Shown here in pieces: positions 58,201 through 64,000 of a stretch of 64,000 nt of DNA (positions are counted from its first letter, which is position 1; every line of letters starts with the position of its first letter). A program made the position numbers and the translations under genes. Source of the stretch: Acidobacteriota bacterium (lineage in GTDB: Bacteria; Acidobacteriota; Terriglobia; Bryobacterales; Bryobacteraceae); contig JAFDVS010000015.1 of NCBI GenBank assembly GCA_018268935.1, forward strand, positions 25,380 to 89,379, read 5' to 3'. The notes under the pieces are model-generated. The model had not been told where the DNA came from and did no database searches. It saw only the letters and a list, made by a program, of their open reading frames with translations.

Positions 58201-61011
58201 GTCACCGTCCGTGGCTTCAGTTCCTCCGGCGTAGCCGCCAATCCCTACACCACCACTATCCGCCCCTTGGCCCAATTCTCCGCCTCCATCGCCGAGATGT
58301 TCGGAGCCACGGCAGGCCCGCTCTCCATCCGCGTCGAAAGCCCGCAACCCGGCCTCATCGGCGACATCATTCTCACCGATGCTGGCGCCCAGGGACGCGC
58401 CCGTACCTCTATTCCGCTCTCGTCCTCCCCTTCCACGTCCCTTCAATTGCCCTACGCCCCGAACGACACCACGGCCCAATCCTCCATCGTGCTCACCAAC
58501 ACGGCAACCGCACCAGCCACCGTCACCTTGACCTATGCCTCCGCGAACGGCGCCCGCACCGCCACCGTCAATCTCGCCGCCAACGCCTCTTCGACCCAAC
58601 CCCTCTCCGCCTTGTTTGGCGCCAACGCCACCAATGGCTATCTCGAAGTTTCCGCCACCCAGCCGGTGACCGCGGCCGCCACCCTTGCCACTCGTACTCG
58701 CGATATCGCCGCCGTGCCAGCCATACCGGCTGCCTCCGCCCGCCCCATCAATCCCGCCAGCCCTACCATCGCCACCAGCCCTTCCTCGCTCGACTTCGGT
58801 GCCCTACCCGTGGGTCAACGCCGGGACCTGACGCTGACAGTTTCCAACACGGGAACCGCCCCGCTCACCATCTCCTCCCCCGCCTTCTCCAGCCCGCTCT
58901 TCACCCTCGTTTCACCCACGTTTCCCGTCACCTTGGCCGCTGCTGCCCAGCAAGTCTTGACAATCCGCTATGCCCCCACCGCCGCCGGATCGCACAGCGC
59001 CACATTCACCATCCTCAGCAACGACCCGAATCGCGCCTCTGTTGCCATCCCTCTTGCCGGCCGTGGCGATGCCCCCGCGCCTGTCATCTCCATCGCCCCC
59101 GCCAACCTCGATTTCGGCGCCGTCTCCGTCGGCCAGACACGCCAGCTTTCCATCACCGTGCGCAACACCGGCGCTGCCAATCTCCAAGTCTCAGCCACGT
59201 CCAACTCGACATTCTTCACCGTTGCCCCCGGCACTCTCGCCGTTGCTGCCGGTTCGCAGCAAACCTTCGCAGTCACCTTCCGTCCCGATGCCGCCACCGC
59301 CCGCACCGGCACCCTGACCATCACCAGTAACGATCCCGTCAATTCCACTCTTTCCGTCCCCATGACCGGAACGGGAGCCGCCATCGGAGGTGGCGCGGGG
59401 ACCATCCTCTCCATCGACAAAGGCAGCTTCGAAATCACGGCCGGCTTCCCTGCCGGGGGCGTCACCGCCACTTTCGTCAACCGCCTCACCCCAGGCAGCT
59501 ATCCCGCCACCCTGCGCAGTGTGCTCGTCTTCTTCCCCTCCGGCGAACTCCCCCTGAACACCCCGGTCACCATTCTCGCCGCCGCCAATCCCACCGGCGC
59601 CGGTGGAGCCCAGTTGACCGGTCTCAACTTCCAGAGCACCAACGCATCCATCACTGCCCAGGAGAGTTTCCTCGAGATTCCTGTCAACCCACTCACCATC
59701 ACCTCGGGTGACTTCCTGGTTGGTTTCTCCGCCATCAATCCAGCCGGAGTTTACCCTGTCGTCGTGGATACGGTTGCTTCCAGGCAGCGCTCCTACATCA
59801 GCAGCGATGGAGCGGTCTTCCGCCTCCTCGATTCCACTGCCATTGGTTCCGGCAACTTCGGCATCCGAGCCCGCATCGACGGTGGCGCCACCGCCGGCTC
59901 GGGCAGCAGCCTTACCGTCAATCCCTCCAGCATTGCCTTTGGATCCGTCCCTGTCGGTACCCCCTCACAACCCCGTCAGATTCTCATTACCAATAACGGC
60001 AGCACGACCCTCAACATCACCCTCAGCGCCGCCCCGCCATTCTCGGTCAACCCCGCTGCAGTCTCTGCTCTCACGCCAGGTGGCGCCGCCACAGCCTTCC
60101 TTACCTACACACCCATTAGCTCGACGCCCGCGCAACAGAACGGTTCACTCACCATCGCATCCGCCGGATCCACGCTTGCCACCGTTTCCCTCTCCGGATC
60201 GCCCGGGGCCGTCAGCACAGGAGGCGGTGGTACCCCCGGCAGTGGTTGTGCCGCGGGCCTCGGAACCAGCGCCATCCCCGGTGTTCCGCCCCGTCCCACC
60301 TGCGCGACTCTCGACACCAGCAGCGCTCTTGCCACCAGCCTCGCCGGGCTTTTCCTCATGAACGAAGGCTCCGGCGCGGCCACTCGCAACCTCGTCAGCG
60401 GCGCCCTCGGCTCGTTCGCCGGACCATCCGCTCCCATCTGGAATGCTGCCGAACCCTCGCTCAACTTCCTCGGCGGAGTCTCCAACAACAGCTACGTCGA
60501 TTTCGGCACAGACCTCGCTTTCGATCGCATGCCGGTCAACCGCTTCACCATCGTCGCCAAGATCTTTGTGCCCACTCTCGGGCTTTACGGCATTGCCGAA
60601 AAGAACGACCGCAATGTCGCCGACGGTTTTCTCTTTGCCATGGATAATGCCGGCAACCTCAAGTTCACCGTGGAGAAATCCACAACCAATCTCCGAGTCA
60701 CGGCAGGCGGCGGAGCCATCCGTCCCAACCAATGGGTCCAGGTGGCTGTCACTTGGGATGGCGCCATCGCGACTGCCGCTGCCGCCCGTCTCTACGTCAA
60801 CGGAGTGGAGCAGCAGAAATCCAGTGCCGGTGACGGCGTCGGTGTCCTCGGCTTCGCCTCCGCCACCAACCAGCCCTTCCGCATCGGAACAGCGGCCTTC
60901 GACGGCTTAGGCTCTTTCAACGGCAGAATGGCCTACCTCGCCGTCTACAACGGCCGCATCCTCAATCCCGCTGAAATGACTCAATTGGATACACGCCTCC
61001 CGATTCGCTGA
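55279..61011 (+). CDS. Giant secreted repeat protein with choice-of-anchor-D domains and a LamG-like C-terminus
   Basis: A 1910-residue protein (ATG 55279 or 55288; AAAGGGAC precedes the first). A signal peptide ends near residue 26 (RRIALALFTCGAVSLPAQ). Residues about 27-660 are beta-rich with a helical insert near 590-640. Residues about 660-1160 hold repeated beta modules (YLRSPIVLAGSSLSSSLALN; NSWLLSVVEQDENFTTQIHL). Two or three ASPM/SPD-2/Hydin-like choice-of-anchor-D domains follow (SLDFGALPVGQRRDLTLTVS; NLDFGAVSVGQTRQLSITVR; SIAFGSVPVGTPSQPRQILI). The last 230 residues are a LamG/concanavalin-like domain (LAGLFLMNEGSGAATRNLVS; NQPFRIGTAAFDGLGSFNGR) that may bind carbohydrate. No membrane anchor or sorting tail is visible, so it is probably released or surface-adsorbed. 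The stop is followed 19 bp later by the tRNA-Ser remnant. Confidence 0.9.
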   Translation: MIRMQLVRRIALALFTCGAVSLPAQTTITGSGRLELERVVATLRPSNAPVTGRQSISQTTAGFSLTIRHTSTADNVTVSLALDTAPLNFSYVEFAGGANGEVRFTPDVAVKLDLTVQSATNSTSLVQFSEGPLGNPCRGTLATSTTETRSCRLTTFNTTQLEGRPVVTIPFTINTSNMGFWNVVAYFRFGAGPKPPDITISDNFPAIGEKIWGPPALMPQFSATVDYTAPTDAEVTVELVNTEELIIQYRTVNVPAGAGTLVFSFPQAPFRALTLAETEWRLRAVLLTKAPDGKPVFTTSNVINYTLVLAPGFEGERGCMVGVKFDHFAQDQIDAGAVIRGCSPGIRLLVVHEASSGVTLSGLRQGRWGQEDRGSFILPPIDLDGLYLVDIALEPFEVYPPTNIDNYQVRFFAINKGTAQIVRADPITVPVEAVNITGCVPAPESFIPLAATDVTCTVEASTWRSARALMRSTQKVGKDLVTTLDPQTHSAFADQFKLAAGDTLDGTQTQYYLAPLTANDTYTAKSRAVFFRRIPQSLDDAIVTVGRDRVSDFISGSLTIANGLALPGKLGSVARKASDICSGASTGTAKGLAAQAMADFLSVATSKKADCLSKAQAALEQFLGRGAARAAGAASNLLFLPIASTWTFDTPQPSGGAFAAALKLQYTAEALPAHPEFDESKLRLISWDPDTGVFEILPSTLDLTTRTVTTSLRSLAPYYTLAMIEPAQKSYLRSPIVLAGSSLSSSLALNNPAASAGSFSFNAYDSEGASAGGQSVPQPLTAGASAQATGTAATILNPQNGRASGWVEVTAERTEATGVQVLSGGGVLDVLPLEKERSNSWLLSVVEQDENFTTQIHLANSANAYAPVTCDLRRPDGTSAGVWTGNIEPKGKLSLSLSAMFPGLPTPFRGYLSVIAEQDITAAALLQSSSALDAVAGKLALPPSAQSRLYAPVVGAASIAARLSLVNLGTQSASVTVRGFSSSGVAANPYTTTIRPLAQFSASIAEMFGATAGPLSIRVESPQPGLIGDIILTDAGAQGRARTSIPLSSSPSTSLQLPYAPNDTTAQSSIVLTNTATAPATVTLTYASANGARTATVNLAANASSTQPLSALFGANATNGYLEVSATQPVTAAATLATRTRDIAAVPAIPAASARPINPASPTIATSPSSLDFGALPVGQRRDLTLTVSNTGTAPLTISSPAFSSPLFTLVSPTFPVTLAAAAQQVLTIRYAPTAAGSHSATFTILSNDPNRASVAIPLAGRGDAPAPVISIAPANLDFGAVSVGQTRQLSITVRNTGAANLQVSATSNSTFFTVAPGTLAVAAGSQQTFAVTFRPDAATARTGTLTITSNDPVNSTLSVPMTGTGAAIGGGAGTILSIDKGSFEITAGFPAGGVTATFVNRLTPGSYPATLRSVLVFFPSGELPLNTPVTILAAANPTGAGGAQLTGLNFQSTNASITAQESFLEIPVNPLTITSGDFLVGFSAINPAGVYPVVVDTVASRQRSYISSDGAVFRLLDSTAIGSGNFGIRARIDGGATAGSGSSLTVNPSSIAFGSVPVGTPSQPRQILITNNGSTTLNITLSAAPPFSVNPAAVSALTPGGAATAFLTYTPISSTPAQQNGSLTIASAGSTLATVSLSGSPGAVSTGGGGTPGSGCAAGLGTSAIPGVPPRPTCATLDTSSALATSLAGLFLMNEGSGAATRNLVSGALGSFAGPSAPIWNAAEPSLNFLGGVSNNSYVDFGTDLAFDRMPVNRFTIVAKIFVPTLGLYGIAEKNDRNVADGFLFAMDNAGNLKFTVEKSTTNLRVTAGGGAIRPNQWVQVAVTWDGAIATAAAARLYVNGVEQQKSSAGDGVGVLGFASATNQPFRIGTAAFDGLGSFNGRMAYLAVYNGRILNPAEMTQLDTRLPIR

Positions 61012-61030
61012 ATTGTGGGGAAAGGTTAAG

Positions 61031-61096
<66 letters not shown>

Positions 61097-61701
61097 TTCA
61101 ATGCGTCAGGTCTAAACCCACGGTGACCTTCAGGTCGAGTGCTGCGAGAATGGTGTGATGGTGGAGTACCGGACGAGCGCGCACGCGATCTACGAGATCA
61201 AGTATCACCTCGTGTGGATTACGAAATACCGATATAAAGTACTGCGCGGGCGAGTGGCGGAGCGGGCGCGCGCTCTGATTCGACAGACTTGTGAAGCACG
61301 TGGGATCACAATCATACAAGGGGCGGTGTCGCCCGACCACGTGCACATGCTTGTGTCGGCACCACCGAGTTTGGCACCGGCGAAGATCGTGCAATGCATC
61401 AAGGGACGATCGTCAAGACGGTTGCAGGATGAATTTACGGAGTTGCGGAAGAGATACTGGGGGCAACACCTGTGGGGGCGCGGATATTTTTGCGCGACCG
61501 TGGGCGCGGTCGATGAGAAGACAATCCGCGAGTGTATCGAGAACCAAAAATGGGAAGACGATCCGGACGGATTCAAAATCACAGCGCCCGCGGAGCCTGA
61601 GCCGGCTCTCAGCCGGGGGCCTTAAGGCGGCTTAATAAAGCCGCAACGCCGACTTTCAGTCGTCCGGGAAACCTACCGGCTTTAGCTGGTAGTGGTTTTA
61701 G
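61097..61701 (+). mobile_element. IS200/IS605-family element (about 0.6 kb, tnpA only)
   Basis: The element carries one Y1-type transposase gene and no tnpB. Subterminal hairpins are visible at the left (GACCT-TC-AGGTC, 61125-61136) and right (61627-61644; CGACT-TTC-AGTCG, 61650-61662; CTACCGGC-TTTA-GCTGGTAG, 61673-61692). The outer flank at the left and the inner end at the right both read TTTAG, a likely cleavage tetranucleotide context. These ends are inferred. Joining the two flanks would give GGTTTAG plus CAAACGG, close to an anticodon-arm hairpin, so the insertion point may be the anticodon loop of the tRNA remnant. The 85 bp from 61702 to the protease stop hold short TAGC repeats and one hairpin (61776-61791) and no gene. 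Confidence 0.65.
61158..61625 (+). CDS. tnpA: IS200/IS605-family TnpA transposase with Tyr-to-Cys change at the catalytic position
   Basis: A 155-residue protein of normal IS200 TnpA length from ATG 61158 (a GTG at 61155 is in frame). Family features: YEIKYHLVWITKYRYKVLRG, the HUH metal-binding motif in SPDHVHMLVS, IKGRSSRRL, and LWGRGYFCATVGAVDEKTIR. The catalytic helix should read Y-I-x-x-Q, as in IS200; here it reads ECIENQ, with codon TGT at 61533-61535 in place of an expected TAT/TAC. The nucleophilic Tyr that cuts single-stranded ends is therefore missing, and the enzyme is probably inactive unless another Tyr substitutes. Confidence 0.9.
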   Translation: MVEYRTSAHAIYEIKYHLVWITKYRYKVLRGRVAERARALIRQTCEARGITIIQGAVSPDHVHMLVSAPPSLAPAKIVQCIKGRSSRRLQDEFTELRKRYWGQHLWGRGYFCATVGAVDEKTIRECIENQKWEDDPDGFKITAPAEPEPALSRGP

Positions 61702-61786
61702 CAAACGGTTAACGGTCTGCCCTCCCCCGTCACGGCTATTCCCGCTTTGCTGCTGGTCTAGTTAGCTAGCTAGCCGGTAGCAACGG

Positions 61787-62224
61787 CTACCCGCCGTGAT
61801 TCGAGAGATAAACCAAGCAATCGTGGTCAACGAACGCCACTCGAACTTTATTCAGCCAACCGTTTCTTCCAAGGACATTGCGGTTGATCTCTTCAGAGAA
61901 ATATATGACCGAATCGAACTCGCTTTCGAGCGTCCAAAAGCGCAAGGAATGACCATAAGCCTTGAATTTTCCACCATTTGCGAGCGAAAACTCTCGCTCT
62001 TCACCCTCGTCTAGCTTCAACTCTAGCATGGAAGCAACGTCCGCTTGAAAAACACAGAATTCCGCACCAGTGTCGATCTTCGCCTTTACACGCGCGCCTC
62101 CATCGAATGTGACATCGATCTCGATCCCACGCGTGGTGCTGGAGAACTCGTGTTTGACAGCAAAATCCAGACGGTGCACCGCGTTACCATCCTCCAAAGG
62201 GAGCCTCGTCAACGGGCTCAACAC
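61787..62224 (-). CDS. Retropepsin-like aspartic protease family protein
   Basis: A 145-residue protein. The active-site motif is D51TGA in KAKIDTGAEFCVF, preceded by the usual strand RGIEIDVTFDGGARV. The second family landmark is the hydrophobic-Gly segment NVLGRNGWLNKVRVAFVDHD near the end. The protein is of single-domain size, so it would work as a dimer like retroviral proteases. It has no signal peptide. Its ATG lies inside the last 14 codons of the DUF5678-like gene (41-bp overlap), so the two are translated together. This gene and its two upstream neighbours are visibly more A/T-rich than the rest of the window, suggesting transfer. Confidence 0.8.
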   Translation of the reverse strand: MLSPLTRLPLEDGNAVHRLDFAVKHEFSSTTRGIEIDVTFDGGARVKAKIDTGAEFCVFQADVASMLELKLDEGEEREFSLANGGKFKAYGHSLRFWTLESEFDSVIYFSEEINRNVLGRNGWLNKVRVAFVDHDCLVYLSNHGG

Positions 62225-62735
62225 GAGTTACCAATGGAGATCGGACGCCTGCATCCTTTGCCCTCAGGTAGACCTCCTTTGCGCTGGTGCCGGAGGCGAT
62301 CAAGTAATCCCCACAGAGTGCGACCCACATGCCTCCGAAGACAGCTCGATTCTTTTCAATCCACTGTTGCTCAAGCCTAAAATCCGGACGTGCTGGTGAC
62401 TGAGGTTCGCTGACAGCGCACACAACTCTCAAGTCGTCCACAGGCTCAGACAAGGTTTTGATTGAGGAAGGCAGCGTGTACTTCTCCACAAGAATCGATA
62501 GCAGGCTCGCAGGTTCGGGACCCCACTGAATAAGGCTGGCGTCGGCCGACCAAGTTGCAGGTTTACGGGAGCTTTCTCGGAAGGTCTCAACCAGGTGGCT
62601 ATGGATAGAGCGCTGGGGAGAGCGTTGGTGAACGAAATACGCTTCTACCGCAGAACAGGGTTGCTGCCATGCCAAGTAAGACGCTTTGTTCCGCTGCCGG
62701 CTCTCGACCGGGTGCCTTGGTGCGGCGAGTTGCAT
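62184..62735 (-). CDS. DUF5678-like protein, partner of the retropepsin-like protease
   Basis: A 183-residue protein from ATG 62735, 9 nt after AAAGGA. The N-terminal 120 residues are not recognised. The C-terminal 60 residues match the DUF5678 pattern: EQQWIEKNRAVFGGMWVALC, GDYLIASGTSAKEVYLRAKD, AGVRSPLVTRVEP. Short DUF5678 proteins are commonly encoded just before retropepsin-like proteins in bacteria, which is the arrangement here (41-bp overlap). Their joint function is unknown; a substrate or inhibitor role for the DUF5678 protein is possible. Confidence 0.68.
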   Translation of the reverse strand: MQLAAPRHPVESRQRNKASYLAWQQPCSAVEAYFVHQRSPQRSIHSHLVETFRESSRKPATWSADASLIQWGPEPASLLSILVEKYTLPSSIKTLSEPVDDLRVVCAVSEPQSPARPDFRLEQQWIEKNRAVFGGMWVALCGDYLIASGTSAKEVYLRAKDAGVRSPLVTRVEPVDEAPFGGW

Positions 62736-62776
62736 CTAAAATGTCCTTTCAGTACGTCCTTCTAAGGGATACGAAC

Positions 62777-63439
62777 TCAGAGGATCTTGATTCCTTTTGA
62801 TTCCAACATTGAGCGCAAGACGCTGTGCTTTTTCTCGGCACGATCCACCACTTCCCTTAGATGAGCCAGATCGTTCAAATCGAGCACGAGATATAGCTCC
62901 TTGTGCTCGCCCAATCCCTCATGAAAGACGACCTTGAGGGTGTGGCTTATTACCACGCCAACGGGTTCCTCAGAAGGATCCAGGCCGAAAACAGGCCTCA
63001 GATCGGTCAATATTCGTCCATCGTGAAACAGCTGATTGTGATCACGTTCCAAGACTCGAGCTTTGGCTCTCACCGCCAACGACCCTATCGATAGCAGTTC
63101 GATCAGGCGCTCTTTGAAAGTAGGCACCTCGGCTTGTGGGAGCCAGTGTCTGTTAGATCGCAGCGCCGCAGCGATCAAATCGCCAGCCAGAGTCTCGGAT
63201 GAGACTTCAAAGTGTCCTTTGAGTTCATAGAGAGAGTCCAGGGTGTTGATAATCCGCTGCGCGTCTGGTGGCGAAAAGCTGGGAACGCGATCAATTAAGA
63301 GCTTAACCGTGGAACCCGCATCGCTGGCTTTGGGACACTCTCGAAGGGCCGCAATTAGTTGGCTGACGGTATCCAGTGGCAAATCACGAATTTGCTCAAG
63401 CCCAAGCTTATGGTCGTCAGGGATACTAATAGCGGGCAT
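62777..63439 (-). CDS. Hypothetical protein, first gene of the islet operon
   Basis: A 220-residue protein that I do not recognise. It is charged and mostly helical, with no Cys clusters, signal peptide or membrane helix. Segments: LGLEQIRDLPLDTVSQLIAA, PPDAQRIINTLDSLYELKGH, a central strand region (TDLRPVFGLDPSEEPVGVVI; LKVVFHEGLGEHKELYLVLD) and a C-terminal helical end (HLREVVDRAEKKHSVLRSML). The strand-loop pattern HTLKVVFHEG ... ELYLVLD is a known look of small islet proteins encoded beside DUF5678 genes, but I cannot name a family. It is preceded by a near-consensus promoter with a very short leader and followed 41 bp later by the DUF5678-like gene. Confidence 0.72.
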   Translation of the reverse strand: MPAISIPDDHKLGLEQIRDLPLDTVSQLIAALRECPKASDAGSTVKLLIDRVPSFSPPDAQRIINTLDSLYELKGHFEVSSETLAGDLIAAALRSNRHWLPQAEVPTFKERLIELLSIGSLAVRAKARVLERDHNQLFHDGRILTDLRPVFGLDPSEEPVGVVISHTLKVVFHEGLGEHKELYLVLDLNDLAHLREVVDRAEKKHSVLRSMLESKGIKIL

Positions 63440-63453
63440 CGGTTGTCCGCAGA

Positions 63454-63481
63454 ATTATACTACAAAGCGCTAGCCTGTCGA
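63454..63481 (-). promoter_or_regulatory. Near-consensus sigma70 promoter of the islet operon
   Basis: On the minus strand TCGACA (63481-63476, five of six bases of TTGACA) and a perfect TATAAT (63459-63454) are 16 bp apart. Transcription should start near 63447, only about 8 nt before the ATG at 63439, and no Shine-Dalgarno sequence is present, so the message is nearly leaderless. Confidence 0.7.
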
Positions 63482-63976
63482 AAATGATCTTCACATGTCT
63501 CACGGCCTGCTCCATGCCTAAAGTATAGCGAAGGCAAATTCACCGCGGGCAAAACCTCCCGAAAACCACAGCAATCGCCAATCCCTCAGTCCGCCTCCAC
63601 CCCTCGCAGCGCATCTTTGCCCGCCCCGGCCCAATACTCGTCGATGAGCCCGCACCGCCCACAGCTGTCAGCACCCTCACCGCATATTCGGTTGACCCTC
63701 CGCGTCGGTTGGGCGCGAGATGGAGTATCGACGACCGAAGGCCTCTTGGCTCATGTACGCCTCGGACTTCGACGATTCCGCCGCCGCCTGTGGATCTACA
63801 CCCAACACCTACTACGCCCACCTCCTGCCACGCAAGGATGCTAGCAGCTAAAGCCGGGAAGTCAGCGTTGAATGAACCGACTCGTCTGAGACCGGTGGCA
63901 AACGGGCAGCAACTTCTCAAACCAAAGTTCGCCGATGCCAAAGCCACTCAACAACCGTCTTGTATCAACTGAAAAA
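63482..63976. other. About 0.5 kb without a recognisable gene
   Basis: Several short frames cross this stretch on both strands, but none has a ribosome site or recognisable protein. One plus-strand frame ends in STPNTYYAHLLPRKDASS before a stop near 63850, which faintly recalls the C-terminal Tyr region of tyrosine recombinases; it is too short to call. It could hold the worn remnant of an integrase gene next to the tRNA, or nothing. Confidence 0.4.
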
Positions 63977-64000
63977 TTAAGGCTGGCGGAGAGGGAGGGA
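63977..64000. repeat. Right copy of the 24-bp tRNA-Ser 3'-end repeat, cut by window end
   Basis: Identical to 61031-61054. On the minus strand it reads the start of a T stem, the acceptor strand, CCA and 7 flanking bases of a tRNA-Ser. The rest of the tRNA would lie to the right of the window; it is the likely intact gene at which the islet was inserted. Confidence 0.7.

Noticed and set aside
61702..61760. 5' half of the tRNA-Ser on the far side of the IS element
   Set aside because: CAAACGG could complete an anticodon stem, but no D arm or 5' acceptor strand (GGAGAGG) follows, so a simple IS-interrupted tRNA is not supported.
63709..63972. Tyrosine recombinase gene next to the right repeat
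   Set aside because: Only a faint NTYYAHLLP-like match in a 40-odd-codon frame; no Arg-His-x-x-Arg box or continuous frame could be found.

Overview
The window is GC-rich, almost fully coding DNA that looks like Acidobacteriota, most likely the Bryobacterales/Solibacter lineage. This is an inference from protein families: two secreted SBBP beta-propeller proteins, C-terminal domains of the TIGR03437 type (first described as a Solibacter paralogous domain), a cytochrome/DUF1549-DUF1553 plus DUF1501 pair, Ser/Thr kinases with PEGA or TPR tails, a sortilin-like BNR protein, and a PEP-CTERM protein. Many neighbouring genes overlap by 4 bp, both head-to-tail and tail-to-tail.

Layout. 0-7.5 kb: end of a SelA-like PLP enzyme gene, an exported Rid protein, a hybrid histidine kinase, a quinone-oxidoreductase-like dehydrogenase, then a two-gene operon of a metallophosphoesterase-AAA ATPase fusion and an HNH endonuclease that resembles a Septu (PtuA/PtuB) anti-phage system. 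7.5-16.7 kb: secreted SBBP/SLH protein, MerR regulator, S41 protease, a two-gene iron-sulfur/Cys-rich cluster of unknown function, a YjbR protein, and a TPR membrane protein. 16.7-31.9 kb: Kelch protein; a four-gene minus operon (YncE-phosphoesterase, SCO1, serine hydrolase, Cys-less ArsC-like protein); a second minus operon (sortilin-like protein, sialidase, FHA-GAF-sigma54 activator) ended by a clear intrinsic terminator; a divergent TPR-CHAT protein. 31.9-43 kb: sigma / anti-sigma / Lgt / SBBP minus operon, cytochrome-DUF1553 and DUF1501 pair, DUF2911 protein, PEP-CTERM protein. 43-48.6 kb: a tight six-gene plus operon mazG-GNAT-menC-EamA-MFS-SDR. 48.6-61 kb: two Ser/Thr kinases, an orphan ExbD-like protein, a Fic protein, and a 1.9-thousand-residue secreted repeat protein.

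61-64 kb: a more A/T-rich accessory patch. It begins with the 3' part of a tRNA-Ser (GCU-like), then an IS200/IS605-family element whose transposase has lost the expected catalytic tyrosine, then a three-gene minus operon (unknown protein, DUF5678-like protein, retropepsin-like protease) with a near-consensus promoter. The window ends in a second copy of the tRNA-Ser 3' end, so the patch is probably a small islet inserted at a tRNA-Ser gene whose body lies to the right of the window.

The most notable candidates for new biology are the MPE-fused Septu-like operon (the phosphoesterase has two altered metal-ligand motifs), the Fe-S/Cys-rich gene pair, the tRNA-Ser islet cargo, and two sets of 11-bp-period direct repeats upstream of exported-protein genes.
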